DNA of 26,995 nucleotides, taken from NCBI GenBank assembly GCA_051953655.1, contig JBQCIO010000186.1, forward strand, positions 1 through 26,995, given 5' to 3'. The stretch's first letter is position 1. Each line of letters starts with the position of its first letter. Positions 13,571 through 20,126 of the stretch are shown here, piece by piece. A program made the translations under genes and the position numbers. The notes beneath the pieces were generated by a model. It did no database searches and was not told the DNA's origin. It saw nothing but the letters and a program-made list of their open reading frames with translations. The DNA is from JBQCHF01 sp051953655 (GTDB taxonomy: Bacteria; Actinomycetota; Actinomycetes; Motilibacterales; Motilibacteraceae).

Positions 13571-14416
13571 GTGTTCGGACGCCGGCGGCGCGAGGACGAG
13601 CCGAAGACCGACTCAGCAGCCAGCCAGTCGGAAGCCAGCGACGCGACGGCCGCCGAGGTGGAGGCCGACGCGCTCGGACAGGACGACGTCGACGCGGAGG
13701 CCCGGATGGCGGCCGCCGACTCCTCCGACGCGGTGTCGGAGGGCGTTCGGTACGACCGCTCGGCCGGTCCCTTCGACGTCGCCGAGAGCGCCGCCGACCT
13801 CGACGGGGTGCAGCGCATCGACATGGGCGGTCTGCTCGTGGCCCCCGTCGAGGGCATGGAGCTGCGCGCCGAGGTCGACCAGCAGAGCGGTGCGGTCACC
13901 AACATCGTCCTCGTGGTGGGCCAGAGCGCGCTGCAGCTGCAGGCGTTCGCGGCGCCGCGCTCCAGCGGCATCTGGGACGAGGTGCGTGGGGAGATCCTCG
14001 AGGGCGTGCGCGCCCAGGGCGGGGGCGGCGAGCAGGCCGACGGGCCGTTCGGCCGCGAGCTGCACGCGCAGGTGCCGGTGGCCCTGCCCGACGGCACCCA
14101 GGCCCTGCAGCCGGTCCGCTTCCTCGGCGTCGACGGCCCGCGCTGGTTCCTGCGCGGCGTGCTGTCCGGCGAGGCGGTGCTCGGCGGAGCTCCGGCCCAG
14201 CAGCTCGAGCAGGTCTTCCGCGCCACCGTCGTCGTCCGCGGCGACACCGCCATGCCGCCGCGCGAGCCGATCCCGCTGCGCCTGCCGGCCCAGGCCGCCG
14301 CCGAGGAGGGTCCCGTGACCGGCGAGGAGGACGCGGCGGGCGAGCCGGAGGGCCCCCGGTCCGCCGACGACCTCAACCCGTTCGAGCGGGGCCCGGAGAT
14401 CACCGAGATCCGTTAG
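13571..14416 (+). CDS. DUF3710 domain-containing protein
   Basis: This 281-aa soluble protein starts MFGRRRREDEPKTD, has an acidic disordered region to about residue 55, and then the DUF3710 domain (RSAGPFDVAE ... RIDMGGLLVAPVEGMELRAEVD ... VDGPRWFLRGVLSG). The end has the conserved LNPFERGPEITEIR. The family (M. tuberculosis Rv2696c) is nearly always next to dut in actinobacteria; its function is unknown. GTG 13571, 2 nt after the dut stop, is chosen for its Shine-Dalgarno and because MFGRRR is the usual family start. The stop overlaps the stop of the opposite-strand hydrolase by 4 nt, so no intergenic terminator exists there. Confidence 0.92.
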   Translation: MFGRRRREDEPKTDSAASQSEASDATAAEVEADALGQDDVDAEARMAAADSSDAVSEGVRYDRSAGPFDVAESAADLDGVQRIDMGGLLVAPVEGMELRAEVDQQSGAVTNIVLVVGQSALQLQAFAAPRSSGIWDEVRGEILEGVRAQGGGGEQADGPFGRELHAQVPVALPDGTQALQPVRFLGVDGPRWFLRGVLSGEAVLGGAPAQQLEQVFRATVVVRGDTAMPPREPIPLRLPAQAAAEEGPVTGEEDAAGEPEGPRSADDLNPFERGPEITEIR

Positions 14417-15138
14417 GCCGCGGCAGCGCCTGCGCGTCCGAGCGCGCGCAGGCCGGCCCGTCCCAGCACCGCGCGGTCCCGCGCCGGGGCCTCGGCGGCC
14501 AGCACCTCGAGCGCGCCCCGCGGCACCAGCCGTCGCCACTCCCGCGCCACCTGCACGGGGTGGAACGGGTCGTCGGCGACCGCGACCAGCCCGACCGGCA
14601 CCGGCACCGAGCCGAGTTCGGCCGGAGCCGGCCCGGGGGAGACCGCGGTGGCGCGCAGGGCCCGGACCAGCCGCTCCTGCCCGTAGGCCGGCCAGGCGCG
14701 GGCGAGCTCTTCCCCCACCCAGCCCTGGTGGCCCAGCCGGGCGAGCACGGTCTCGAGCCCGTCCCGCTCGACGTCGGCGGCCGCCAGCGCGGACAGACCG
14801 GCCACGGCGGACGCCGCCCCGGTCCAGGCCGGCATCGCGAGCAGCAGCCCCTCGAGCCGCTCGGCCCGGACGCCGGCGGCCCACCGCACCGCGGCATGGG
14901 CGCCCAGCGAGATGCCGGCCACCAGCAGCGGGCCGGCCTCCGCCGCCGCGGCCCGCTCGAGCTGCTCCACGCACGCCGCGACGTCGCCGGTCCGGTCCTC
15001 GAGCGCGCGGACCGCCCACCCGGCCGCGCGCAGCGCCGGCCCCAGCGCGCGGTCGGCGAAGTCCCCGGTCGAGCCGCTGCCGTGCAGGAGCACGGCGGTC
15101 CCCGCCGGGCGCGCCGCGTCGAGCGTGTCCACGACCAC
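14413..15138 (-). CDS. Alpha/beta hydrolase
   Basis: This 241-aa Ala-rich protein has the alpha/beta-hydrolase pattern: oxyanion-hole segment AVLLHGSGSTGDF near residue 15, nucleophile elbow GISLGAHAA with Ser77, and a late VAVADDPFHP that supplies plausible acid and His residues. There is no signal peptide. It occupies the position and orientation of M. tuberculosis Rv2695, annotated only as an alanine-rich protein. The substrate is unknown. GTG 15138 or the in-frame GTG 15132 may be the start; the GAGG upstream fits the second better (8 nt). It is divergent from the OB-fold gene and ends within the DUF3710 stop codon. Confidence 0.82.
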   Translation of the reverse strand: MVVDTLDAARPAGTAVLLHGSGSTGDFADRALGPALRAAGWAVRALEDRTGDVAACVEQLERAAAAEAGPLLVAGISLGAHAAVRWAAGVRAERLEGLLLAMPAWTGAASAVAGLSALAAADVERDGLETVLARLGHQGWVGEELARAWPAYGQERLVRALRATAVSPGPAPAELGSVPVPVGLVAVADDPFHPVQVAREWRRLVPRGALEVLAAEAPARDRAVLGRAGLRALGRAGAAAA

Positions 15139-15180
15139 ATCCTCGGGTGTGCGCCGACCCGCGTTGCACGCGTGGTGCAG

Positions 15181-15196
15181 TACCCGCGCGCGGGTA
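15181..15196. promoter_or_regulatory. Perfect 16-bp palindrome at the OB-fold gene promoter
   Basis: TACCCGCGCGCGGGTA is a perfect palindrome whose last two bases are the first two bases of the TAGCCT -10 box. It lies between two divergent genes, so a protein bound here would block the OB-fold promoter. No known regulator is assigned. Confidence 0.45.
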
Positions 15197-15200
15197 GCCT
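15195..15200 (+). promoter_or_regulatory. Candidate -10 box (TAGCCT) for a leaderless transcript
   Basis: TAGCCT ends 7 nt before ATG 15208, and the 7-nt spacer GGTCGTC has no Shine-Dalgarno. The same hexamer precedes the TRIC gene at 1783. Confidence 0.6.
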
Positions 15201-15207
15201 GGTCGTC

Positions 15208-15594
15208 ATGAGCGTGGAGACCGGCGGTCGTCTGCGGCGGGCGCTGTCGCGCCTCACCAGCAGCACGCAGGAGATCGAGGCCCAGGAGCTCCAGCGCGAG
15301 TGCCACCTGCAGGGCGGCACCCCGGTCGCCGAGCTGCCCGACCGCGACCGCGCGTGCGTCGCGGGCACCCTGCGCACGGTCACCCTGCGCCCGCGCGCCG
15401 GGGTCCCGGCGCTGGTCGCCGAGCTCTACGACGGCAGCGGCACCGTCTCGCTGGTCTGGCTCGGGCGCCGGCAGATCCCCGGCATCGACCCCGGCCGGGC
15501 CCTGGTCGCCAAGGGCCTGGTGTGCCGCGACGACGGCCGGCCGATGATGTTCAACCCCCGCTACGAGCTGCTGCCGGTGGGCACGGGAGAGTGA
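15208..15594 (+). CDS. OB-fold nucleic-acid-binding domain protein
   Basis: This 128-aa protein has a helical start (MSVETGGRLRRALSRLTSSTQEIEAQELQ), then an OB-fold (RACVAGTLRTVTLRP ... LVAELYDGSGTVSLVWLGRRQIPGIDPGRALVAKGLV) of the tRNA-anti/RecG-wedge type. It corresponds to M. tuberculosis Rv2694c, function unknown. Single-stranded nucleic acid binding is a family-level expectation. The start is supported by a TANNNT box 7 nt upstream. Its stop overlaps the GTG of the DUF3159 gene (15591-15594), so the two are probably one operon with coupled translation. Confidence 0.87.
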   Translation: MSVETGGRLRRALSRLTSSTQEIEAQELQRECHLQGGTPVAELPDRDRACVAGTLRTVTLRPRAGVPALVAELYDGSGTVSLVWLGRRQIPGIDPGRALVAKGLVCRDDGRPMMFNPRYELLPVGTGE

Positions 15595-16307
15595 CCGAGC
15601 CCCTCGGTCCGCGCTCCGCCCCACCCGGCGGGGGACTGCGGGCCGCGCTGTCCGACGCCGAGAGCTTCGACCCGGTCGCCGTCGTCGGCGGCTGGCGCGG
15701 GCTGCTGGACAGCGGGATCCCCGGGGTCCTCTTCGTCGCCGTCTTCGGCATCGTCCGCGACCTGTCCACCGCCGTCTGGGTGGCCGTGGCCGCGGCGGCC
15801 GTGCTCACCGTGCTGCGCCTGGTGGCCCGCGAGACCGTGCAGCACGCCCTGTCCGGCCTGGTCGGCATCGCGATCTGCGCCTTCGTGGCCACCCGCACCG
15901 GCCGGGCCCAGGACTTCTACCTGCCAGGCCTGCTCATCAACGTCGGCTACGCGCTGGGCTACCTCGTCTCGATCCTCGTGCGCTGGCCGCTGCTCGGCTT
16001 CGTCGTCGGCCCGCTGGGCGGCTGGGGGCTCACCGCCTGGCGCTCGGAGCAGGCACTGGTGCGCGCGTTCTCCCGCGCCTCGTGGGTGTGGGTGGCCATG
16101 TTCCTGCTGCGGGTGGCCGTGCAGCTGCCCCTCTACCTGGCCGGCGAGGGCGCGGTCGGCGCGCTCGGCGTGGCCCGGGTGGCGATGGGCCTGCCGCTGT
16201 TCGCGGTCGCCTGCTGGTTCACCTGGCTGCTGCTGCGCCACCTGCCCCGGCCGGCGGCGGCGGGGGCCGGTGCGGAGGAGAGCACCCCCGGCGGCGCCGC
16301 GGACTGA
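15591..16307 (+). CDS. DUF3159 integral membrane protein
   Basis: This 238-aa protein has five or six hydrophobic helices between about residues 45 and 220 and a short cytosolic N-terminus. The patterns LPGLLINVGYALGYLVSILVRWPLLGFVVGP and SWVWVAMFLLRVAVQLPLYLAG are typical of DUF3159 (M. tuberculosis Rv2693c). Function is unknown. It is always coupled to the OB-fold gene in actinobacteria as far as I recall; here the GTG overlaps that gene's TGA. A hairpin follows 8 nt after its stop. Confidence 0.9.
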   Translation: MTEPLGPRSAPPGGGLRAALSDAESFDPVAVVGGWRGLLDSGIPGVLFVAVFGIVRDLSTAVWVAVAAAAVLTVLRLVARETVQHALSGLVGIAICAFVATRTGRAQDFYLPGLLINVGYALGYLVSILVRWPLLGFVVGPLGGWGLTAWRSEQALVRAFSRASWVWVAMFLLRVAVQLPLYLAGEGAVGALGVARVAMGLPLFAVACWFTWLLLRHLPRPAAAGAGAEESTPGGAAD

Positions 16308-16314
16308 GCGTGGC

Positions 16315-16334
16315 GGGGGCGCGCTCGCGCCCCC
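16315..16334. terminator. Hairpin terminator after DUF3159
   Basis: GGGGGCGC (16315-16322) and GCGCCCCC (16327-16334) pair around GCTC, 8 nt past the DUF3159 stop. The rest of the gap to ceoC (16335-16526) holds nothing I can identify. Confidence 0.75.
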
Positions 16335-16526
16335 GGCGCCGGACGCTCGTGCCACGTCGCCGGATGCCTGCGGTTCTCGACCAGGGGCCAAGGCGCCGGT
16401 GACGGCGCGAGCACTCGACGGGGCCCGCCGAGAAGGTGACGGCAGTGCACCGTTCCTCGGCGTGTCGCGGCTCTACCGTCGCACTCTGACGGCGGGCCGG
16501 TGGTGTGGCCGGGTGCGGGGCAGCCC

Positions 16527-17201
16527 TCAGTCCCGGTGGTGCTCCTGCGGTGCGAGCAGCCGCTCGAGCTGCGGTGCGGTGTCCGGGATCGCGACGAACA
16601 GCAGCTCGTCGCCGGCCTCGAGCGGGTCGTCCTGGGTGGGGGCGAGCGGGCGCCCTTCGCGGATGATCGCCACCAGCGCGGCGTCGGGCGGCCACGGCAC
16701 GTCGCCCACCCGCGCGCCGACCATGGGGGAGTCGACCGGGAGGGTCATCTCGAGCATGTCGGTGCCGGACTGCTGGAAGGTGAAGATCCGCACCAGGTCG
16801 CCGACGCTCACGGCCTCCTCGACCAGGGCGGTCATCAGGCGCGGGGTCGAGACCGACACGTCGACGCCCCAGGCCTCGCCGAACAGCCACTCGTTCTTGG
16901 GGTTGTTGACCCGGGCCACCGTGCGCGGCACGCCGTACTCGGTCTTGGCCAGCAGCGACATGACGAGGTTGACCTTGTCATCGCCCGTGGCGGCCACGAC
17001 GACCTGGCAGCGGGACAGCCCGGCCTCCTCCAGCGAGGCGATCTCGCAGGCGTCGGCCAGCAGCCACTCGGCGCCGGGGACGCTGGAGACCTTGATGGCC
17101 CGCGGGTCGCGGTCCACGAGCAGGACCTCGTGGCCGTTCTGCAGCAGCTCCCGGGCGATGGACCGGCCGACGCTGCCGGCTCCGGCGATGGCGACGCGCA
17201 T
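16527..17201 (-). CDS. ceoC: TrkA-type RCK potassium regulatory protein (CeoC-like)
   Basis: This 224-aa cytosolic protein has an N-terminal Rossmann RCK_N domain (VAIAGAGSVGRSIARELLQNGHEVLLVDRDP, nucleotide-binding GxGxxG) and a C-terminal RCK_C domain (about residues 140-215, MLEMTLPVDSPMVGARVGDVP). Such proteins gate potassium transporters in response to NAD(H) or ATP/ADP. Position and orientation match M. tuberculosis Rv2692 (ceoC). ATG 17201 has GGAGG 10 nt upstream and lies 5 nt past the ceoB stop, so the two genes form an operon. No TrkH/TrkG pore gene is nearby; the only candidate transporter partner is the divergent KimA-like gene. Confidence 0.9.
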   Translation of the reverse strand: MRVAIAGAGSVGRSIARELLQNGHEVLLVDRDPRAIKVSSVPGAEWLLADACEIASLEEAGLSRCQVVVAATGDDKVNLVMSLLAKTEYGVPRTVARVNNPKNEWLFGEAWGVDVSVSTPRLMTALVEEAVSVGDLVRIFTFQQSGTDMLEMTLPVDSPMVGARVGDVPWPPDAALVAIIREGRPLAPTQDDPLEAGDELLFVAIPDTAPQLERLLAPQEHHRD

Positions 17202-17206
17202 GGTGA

Positions 17207-17866
17207 TCAGGCCTCCGGGCCGCGGGAGAGGACCGCCTCGACGTGCTCGACCTCGTCCTCGCGCAGCACCATGTGCACGAGGTCGCCGTCCTGCAGGACG
17301 GTCTGCTCGTCCGGGAGGACGCCCTCGCCGAACCGGGTGAGGAAGGCCACCCGGCCGCCGGACTCCTCCTCCAGCCGGCGGACGCGGTGCCCGATCCACC
17401 GGACGTCGGGGGTCACCTCGGCCAGCCGGACGGTGCCGGTGGGGTCGCGCCACTCCGGCTCCGCGCCGTGGGGGAGCAGCCGGCGGATCATCTGGTCGCT
17501 GGTCCAGCGCACCGTGGCGACGGTGGGGATGCCCAGGCGCTGGTAGACCTCGGCGCGGCCGGGGTCGTAGATGCGGGCGATGACGTTCTCGACGCCGAAC
17601 TGCTCGCGGGCCACCCGGGCGGCGATGATGTTGCTGTTGTCGCCGCTGCTGACCGCGGCGAAGGCCTGGGCCTGCTCGATCCCGGCCTCGATGAGGGTGT
17701 CGCGGTCGAAGCCGACGCCGGTCACCTGCCGGCCGCGGAAGTGCGGGCCGAGCCGCCGGAACGCCTCGGGGTTCTGGTCGATGATGGCGACCGAGTGGCC
17801 GGCGTCCTCCAGGCTGTGCGCCACCGCGCTCCCGACGCGCCCGCAGCCCATGATCACGAAGTGCAC
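17207..17866 (-). CDS. ceoB: TrkA-type RCK potassium regulatory protein (CeoB-like)
   Basis: This 219-aa protein is a second RCK_N/RCK_C unit: FVIMGCGRVGSAVAHSLEDAGHSVAIIDQNP at the start, SSGDNSNIIAARVAREQFG in the Rossmann core, and an RCK_C domain from about residue 140 ending in a Glu-rich HMVLREDEVEHVEAVL. It matches M. tuberculosis Rv2691 (ceoB). With ceoC it probably forms a hetero-oligomeric gating ring. GTG 17866 has GGAAGG 5 nt upstream. A minus-strand TAGCGT at 17935-17930 is a possible -10 box, which would leave a leader of about 60 nt, in keeping with the Shine-Dalgarno. Confidence 0.9.
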   Translation of the reverse strand: MHFVIMGCGRVGSAVAHSLEDAGHSVAIIDQNPEAFRRLGPHFRGRQVTGVGFDRDTLIEAGIEQAQAFAAVSSGDNSNIIAARVAREQFGVENVIARIYDPGRAEVYQRLGIPTVATVRWTSDQMIRRLLPHGAEPEWRDPTGTVRLAEVTPDVRWIGHRVRRLEEESGGRVAFLTRFGEGVLPDEQTVLQDGDLVHMVLREDEVEHVEAVLSRGPEA

Positions 17867-17962
17867 GACGACCTTCCGGTGCTCCCTCGACCCGCCGGTG
17901 CCCCTCGTGGGACCGGACGCCGGGAGGGAACGCTACACGTCTGGCCACGCCGGGCAGCCCTC

Positions 17963-17988
17963 GTCGTTCGGGGCGCGTCGTTCGGGGC
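17963..17988. repeat. 12-bp direct repeat in the ceoB/KimA-like divergent promoter region
   Basis: GTCGTTCGGGGC occurs at 17963-17974 and 17977-17988, period 14. The second copy overlaps the expected -35 position of the + strand promoter (-10 at 18005) and the first lies just upstream of the expected -35 region of the candidate minus promoter. It could be a shared operator; no known motif matches. Confidence 0.6.
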
Positions 17989-18004
17989 AGGGACCCCGGC
18001 CGCC

Positions 18005-18010
18005 TACCAT
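18005..18010 (+). promoter_or_regulatory. Candidate -10 box (TACCAT) for a leaderless transcript
   Basis: TACCAT ends 7 nt before GTG 18018 and no Shine-Dalgarno is present. A leaderless start would exclude a cyclic di-AMP riboswitch of the type found ahead of Bacillus kimA. Confidence 0.6.
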
Positions 18011-18017
18011 CCTCTGA

Positions 18018-20126
18018 GTGCCCACCTTGACGGACCTTCCCAAGCGGTTGCTGCTCGGGCGCCCGATGCGCAGCGACCGGCTCGGGGAGACCCTGCTGCC
18101 CAAGCGCATCGCGCTGCCGGTGTTCGCCAGCGACGCCCTGTCCTCCGTCGCCTACGCCCCGGACGAGATCTTCCTGACCCTGTCGGCGGCCGGCCTGGCC
18201 GCCTACGCGTTCTCCTGGAAGATCGCGATCGCCGTCGCGGTGGTCATGCTCACCGTGGTCGCCTCCTACCGGCAGAACGTGCACGCCTACCCCAGCGGCG
18301 GCGGCGACTACGAGGTGGCCACGGTCAACCTCGGCCCCACGGCCGGTATCACCGTGGCCAGCGCCCTGCTGGTCGACTACGTCCTCACCGTGGCGGTGTC
18401 GGTGTCCTCGGGCGTGCAGAACGCCGCCTCGGCGCTCACGTTCCTGCGCGGGCACGAGGTCACCGCGGCGGTGCTGCTGGTGCTGCTGCTGGCTGCGGTC
18501 AACCTGCGCGGCGTGCGCGAGTCGGGCACGGCGTTCGCGATCCCCACCTACGGTTTCATGATCGGGATCATCGGCATGGGCCTGTGGGGCCTGTTCCGCT
18601 ACGCGTCCGGGTCGCTCCCGCTGGCCGAGAGCAGCAAGTTCACCCTGGCGCCGGAGTCGCAGTTCGCCCACGGGTTCACCGGGTTCGCCGCGGGCTTCCT
18701 CATCCTGCGCGCGTTCTCGTCCGGCTCGGCGGCGCTCACCGGCGTCGAGGCGATCAGCAACGGGGTGCCCGCGTTCCGCAAGCCCAAGAGCAAGAACGCC
18801 GCCACCACGCTGCTCATGCTGGGGACCATCGCGCTGACGATGCTGTTCAGCGTCATCGTGCTGGCCAACGCGATGCACTTGCGCTTCGCCGAGTTCCCCG
18901 AGAGCCAGCTGCTGCTGAACGGCCAGCCGGTCGGTGACGGCTACGTGCAGGACACCGTGATCGGCCAGCTGAGCAAGGGCGTGTTCGACCACTTCCCGCT
19001 CGGCTTCTACTACGTGGCCGCGGTCACCGGCGTCATCCTGGTGCTGGCCGCCAACACGGCGTTCAACGGCTTCCCGGTGCTCGGCTCGATCCTGGCCCGG
19101 GACGGGTTCCTGCCCCGCCAGCTGCACACCCGCGGCGACCGGCTCGCCTTCAGCAACGGGATCATCACCCTGGCTGCGCTGGCCGTCGTGCTCATCGTGG
19201 CGTTCGACGCCCAGGTCACCCGGCTGATCCAGCTCTACATCGTCGGCGTCTTCGTCTCGTTCACCCTGAGCCAGGCCGGGATGGTGCGGCACTGGAACCG
19301 GCACCTGCGCGAAGAGACCGACCCGGCGGTGCGACGTCGGATGGTCCGATCGCGGGCCATCAACGCCTTCGGCTGCGGGCTCACCGGCCTGGTGCTGGTG
19401 GTCGTGCTGCTCACCAAGTTCACCAAGGGCGCGTGGATCGCCATCGCCGCCATGGTCGTCATCTTCCTGATCATGAAGGGGATCCGGCGCCACTACGGCC
19501 GCGTGTCCGAGGAGCTGGCGCTGGAGGAGGAGACGCCGACCACGCTGCCCTCCCGGGTGCACGCGATCGTGCTGGTCTCCAAGCTGCACAAGCCGACCTT
19601 GCGAGCCATCGCCTTCGCCCGGGCCACCCGGCCCTCCACCCTGGAGGCGGTCACGGTGAACGTGGGCGACGAGGAGTCCGAGGCCCTGCACCGCGAGTGG
19701 GAGCGCCGGCAGATCCCGGTGCCGCTCAAGACCCTGGACTCGCCCTACCGCGAGATCACCAAGCCGATCGTCGACTACGTCAAGTCGGTTCGCCGCAGCA
19801 GCCCGCGCGACGTCGTCACCGTGTTCATCCCCGAGTACGTCGTGGGCAAGTGGTGGGAGCACCTCCTGCACAACCAGAGCGCCCTGCGGCTCAAGGGTCG
19901 GCTGCTGTTCACCCCCGGCATCATGGTCACCAGCGTGCCCTGGCAGCTGCGCTCCTCCGAGGGCGCCGAGGAGCGGGCGGCGGCGGCCACCCTGGCCGGC
20001 TCGGTCCGCCGCGGCGACCTCGGGCCCAGCCCGCGCGCCGCGCGGTCGGTCGCCGAGGCGCGGGAGACCACGCGCACCCAGACAGATGAGCGAACCGGCG
20101 AGACGACCCGGACGGGGGAGCGGTGA
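18018..20126 (+). CDS. KimA-like APC superfamily transporter, probable potassium importer
   Basis: This 702-aa membrane protein has about 12 helices and a soluble C-terminal domain (from about residue 500, starting RVHAIVLVSKLHKPTLRAIAFA, USP-like). It is close to Bacillus subtilis KimA (YdaO), a proton-coupled K+ importer. Shared blocks are SDALSSVAY, AYPSGGGDYEV, LLVDYVLTVAVS, FSSGSAALTGVEAISN, LAANTAFNGFP and RGDRLAFSNGII. K+-site residues I recall for KimA (D36, Y43, D117, Y118, S125, TGVE) align as Asp39, Tyr46, Asp120, Tyr121, Ser128 and Thr241/Glu244. The last ~50 residues are a charged Thr/Arg-rich tail absent from KimA. Position matches Rv2690c. The stop overlaps the methyltransferase start. 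The general label APC permease, amino acid transport, is less likely. Confidence 0.87.
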   Translation: MPTLTDLPKRLLLGRPMRSDRLGETLLPKRIALPVFASDALSSVAYAPDEIFLTLSAAGLAAYAFSWKIAIAVAVVMLTVVASYRQNVHAYPSGGGDYEVATVNLGPTAGITVASALLVDYVLTVAVSVSSGVQNAASALTFLRGHEVTAAVLLVLLLAAVNLRGVRESGTAFAIPTYGFMIGIIGMGLWGLFRYASGSLPLAESSKFTLAPESQFAHGFTGFAAGFLILRAFSSGSAALTGVEAISNGVPAFRKPKSKNAATTLLMLGTIALTMLFSVIVLANAMHLRFAEFPESQLLLNGQPVGDGYVQDTVIGQLSKGVFDHFPLGFYYVAAVTGVILVLAANTAFNGFPVLGSILARDGFLPRQLHTRGDRLAFSNGIITLAALAVVLIVAFDAQVTRLIQLYIVGVFVSFTLSQAGMVRHWNRHLREETDPAVRRRMVRSRAINAFGCGLTGLVLVVVLLTKFTKGAWIAIAAMVVIFLIMKGIRRHYGRVSEELALEEETPTTLPSRVHAIVLVSKLHKPTLRAIAFARATRPSTLEAVTVNVGDEESEALHREWERRQIPVPLKTLDSPYREITKPIVDYVKSVRRSSPRDVVTVFIPEYVVGKWWEHLLHNQSALRLKGRLLFTPGIMVTSVPWQLRSSEGAEERAAAATLAGSVRRGDLGPSPRAARSVAEARETTRTQTDERTGETTRTGER

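Noticed and set aside
17867..18017. A cyclic di-AMP (ydaO/kimA) riboswitch ahead of the KimA-like gene
   Set aside because: The gap is too short, shows no matching fold, and the -10 box is 7 nt from the start codon.
16527..19871. Apparent 1114-residue fusion ending in a TrkA protein
   Set aside because: Only the last 224 codons have family motifs and proper codon use; the rest is antisense to the KimA-like gene and overlaps ceoB in another frame.
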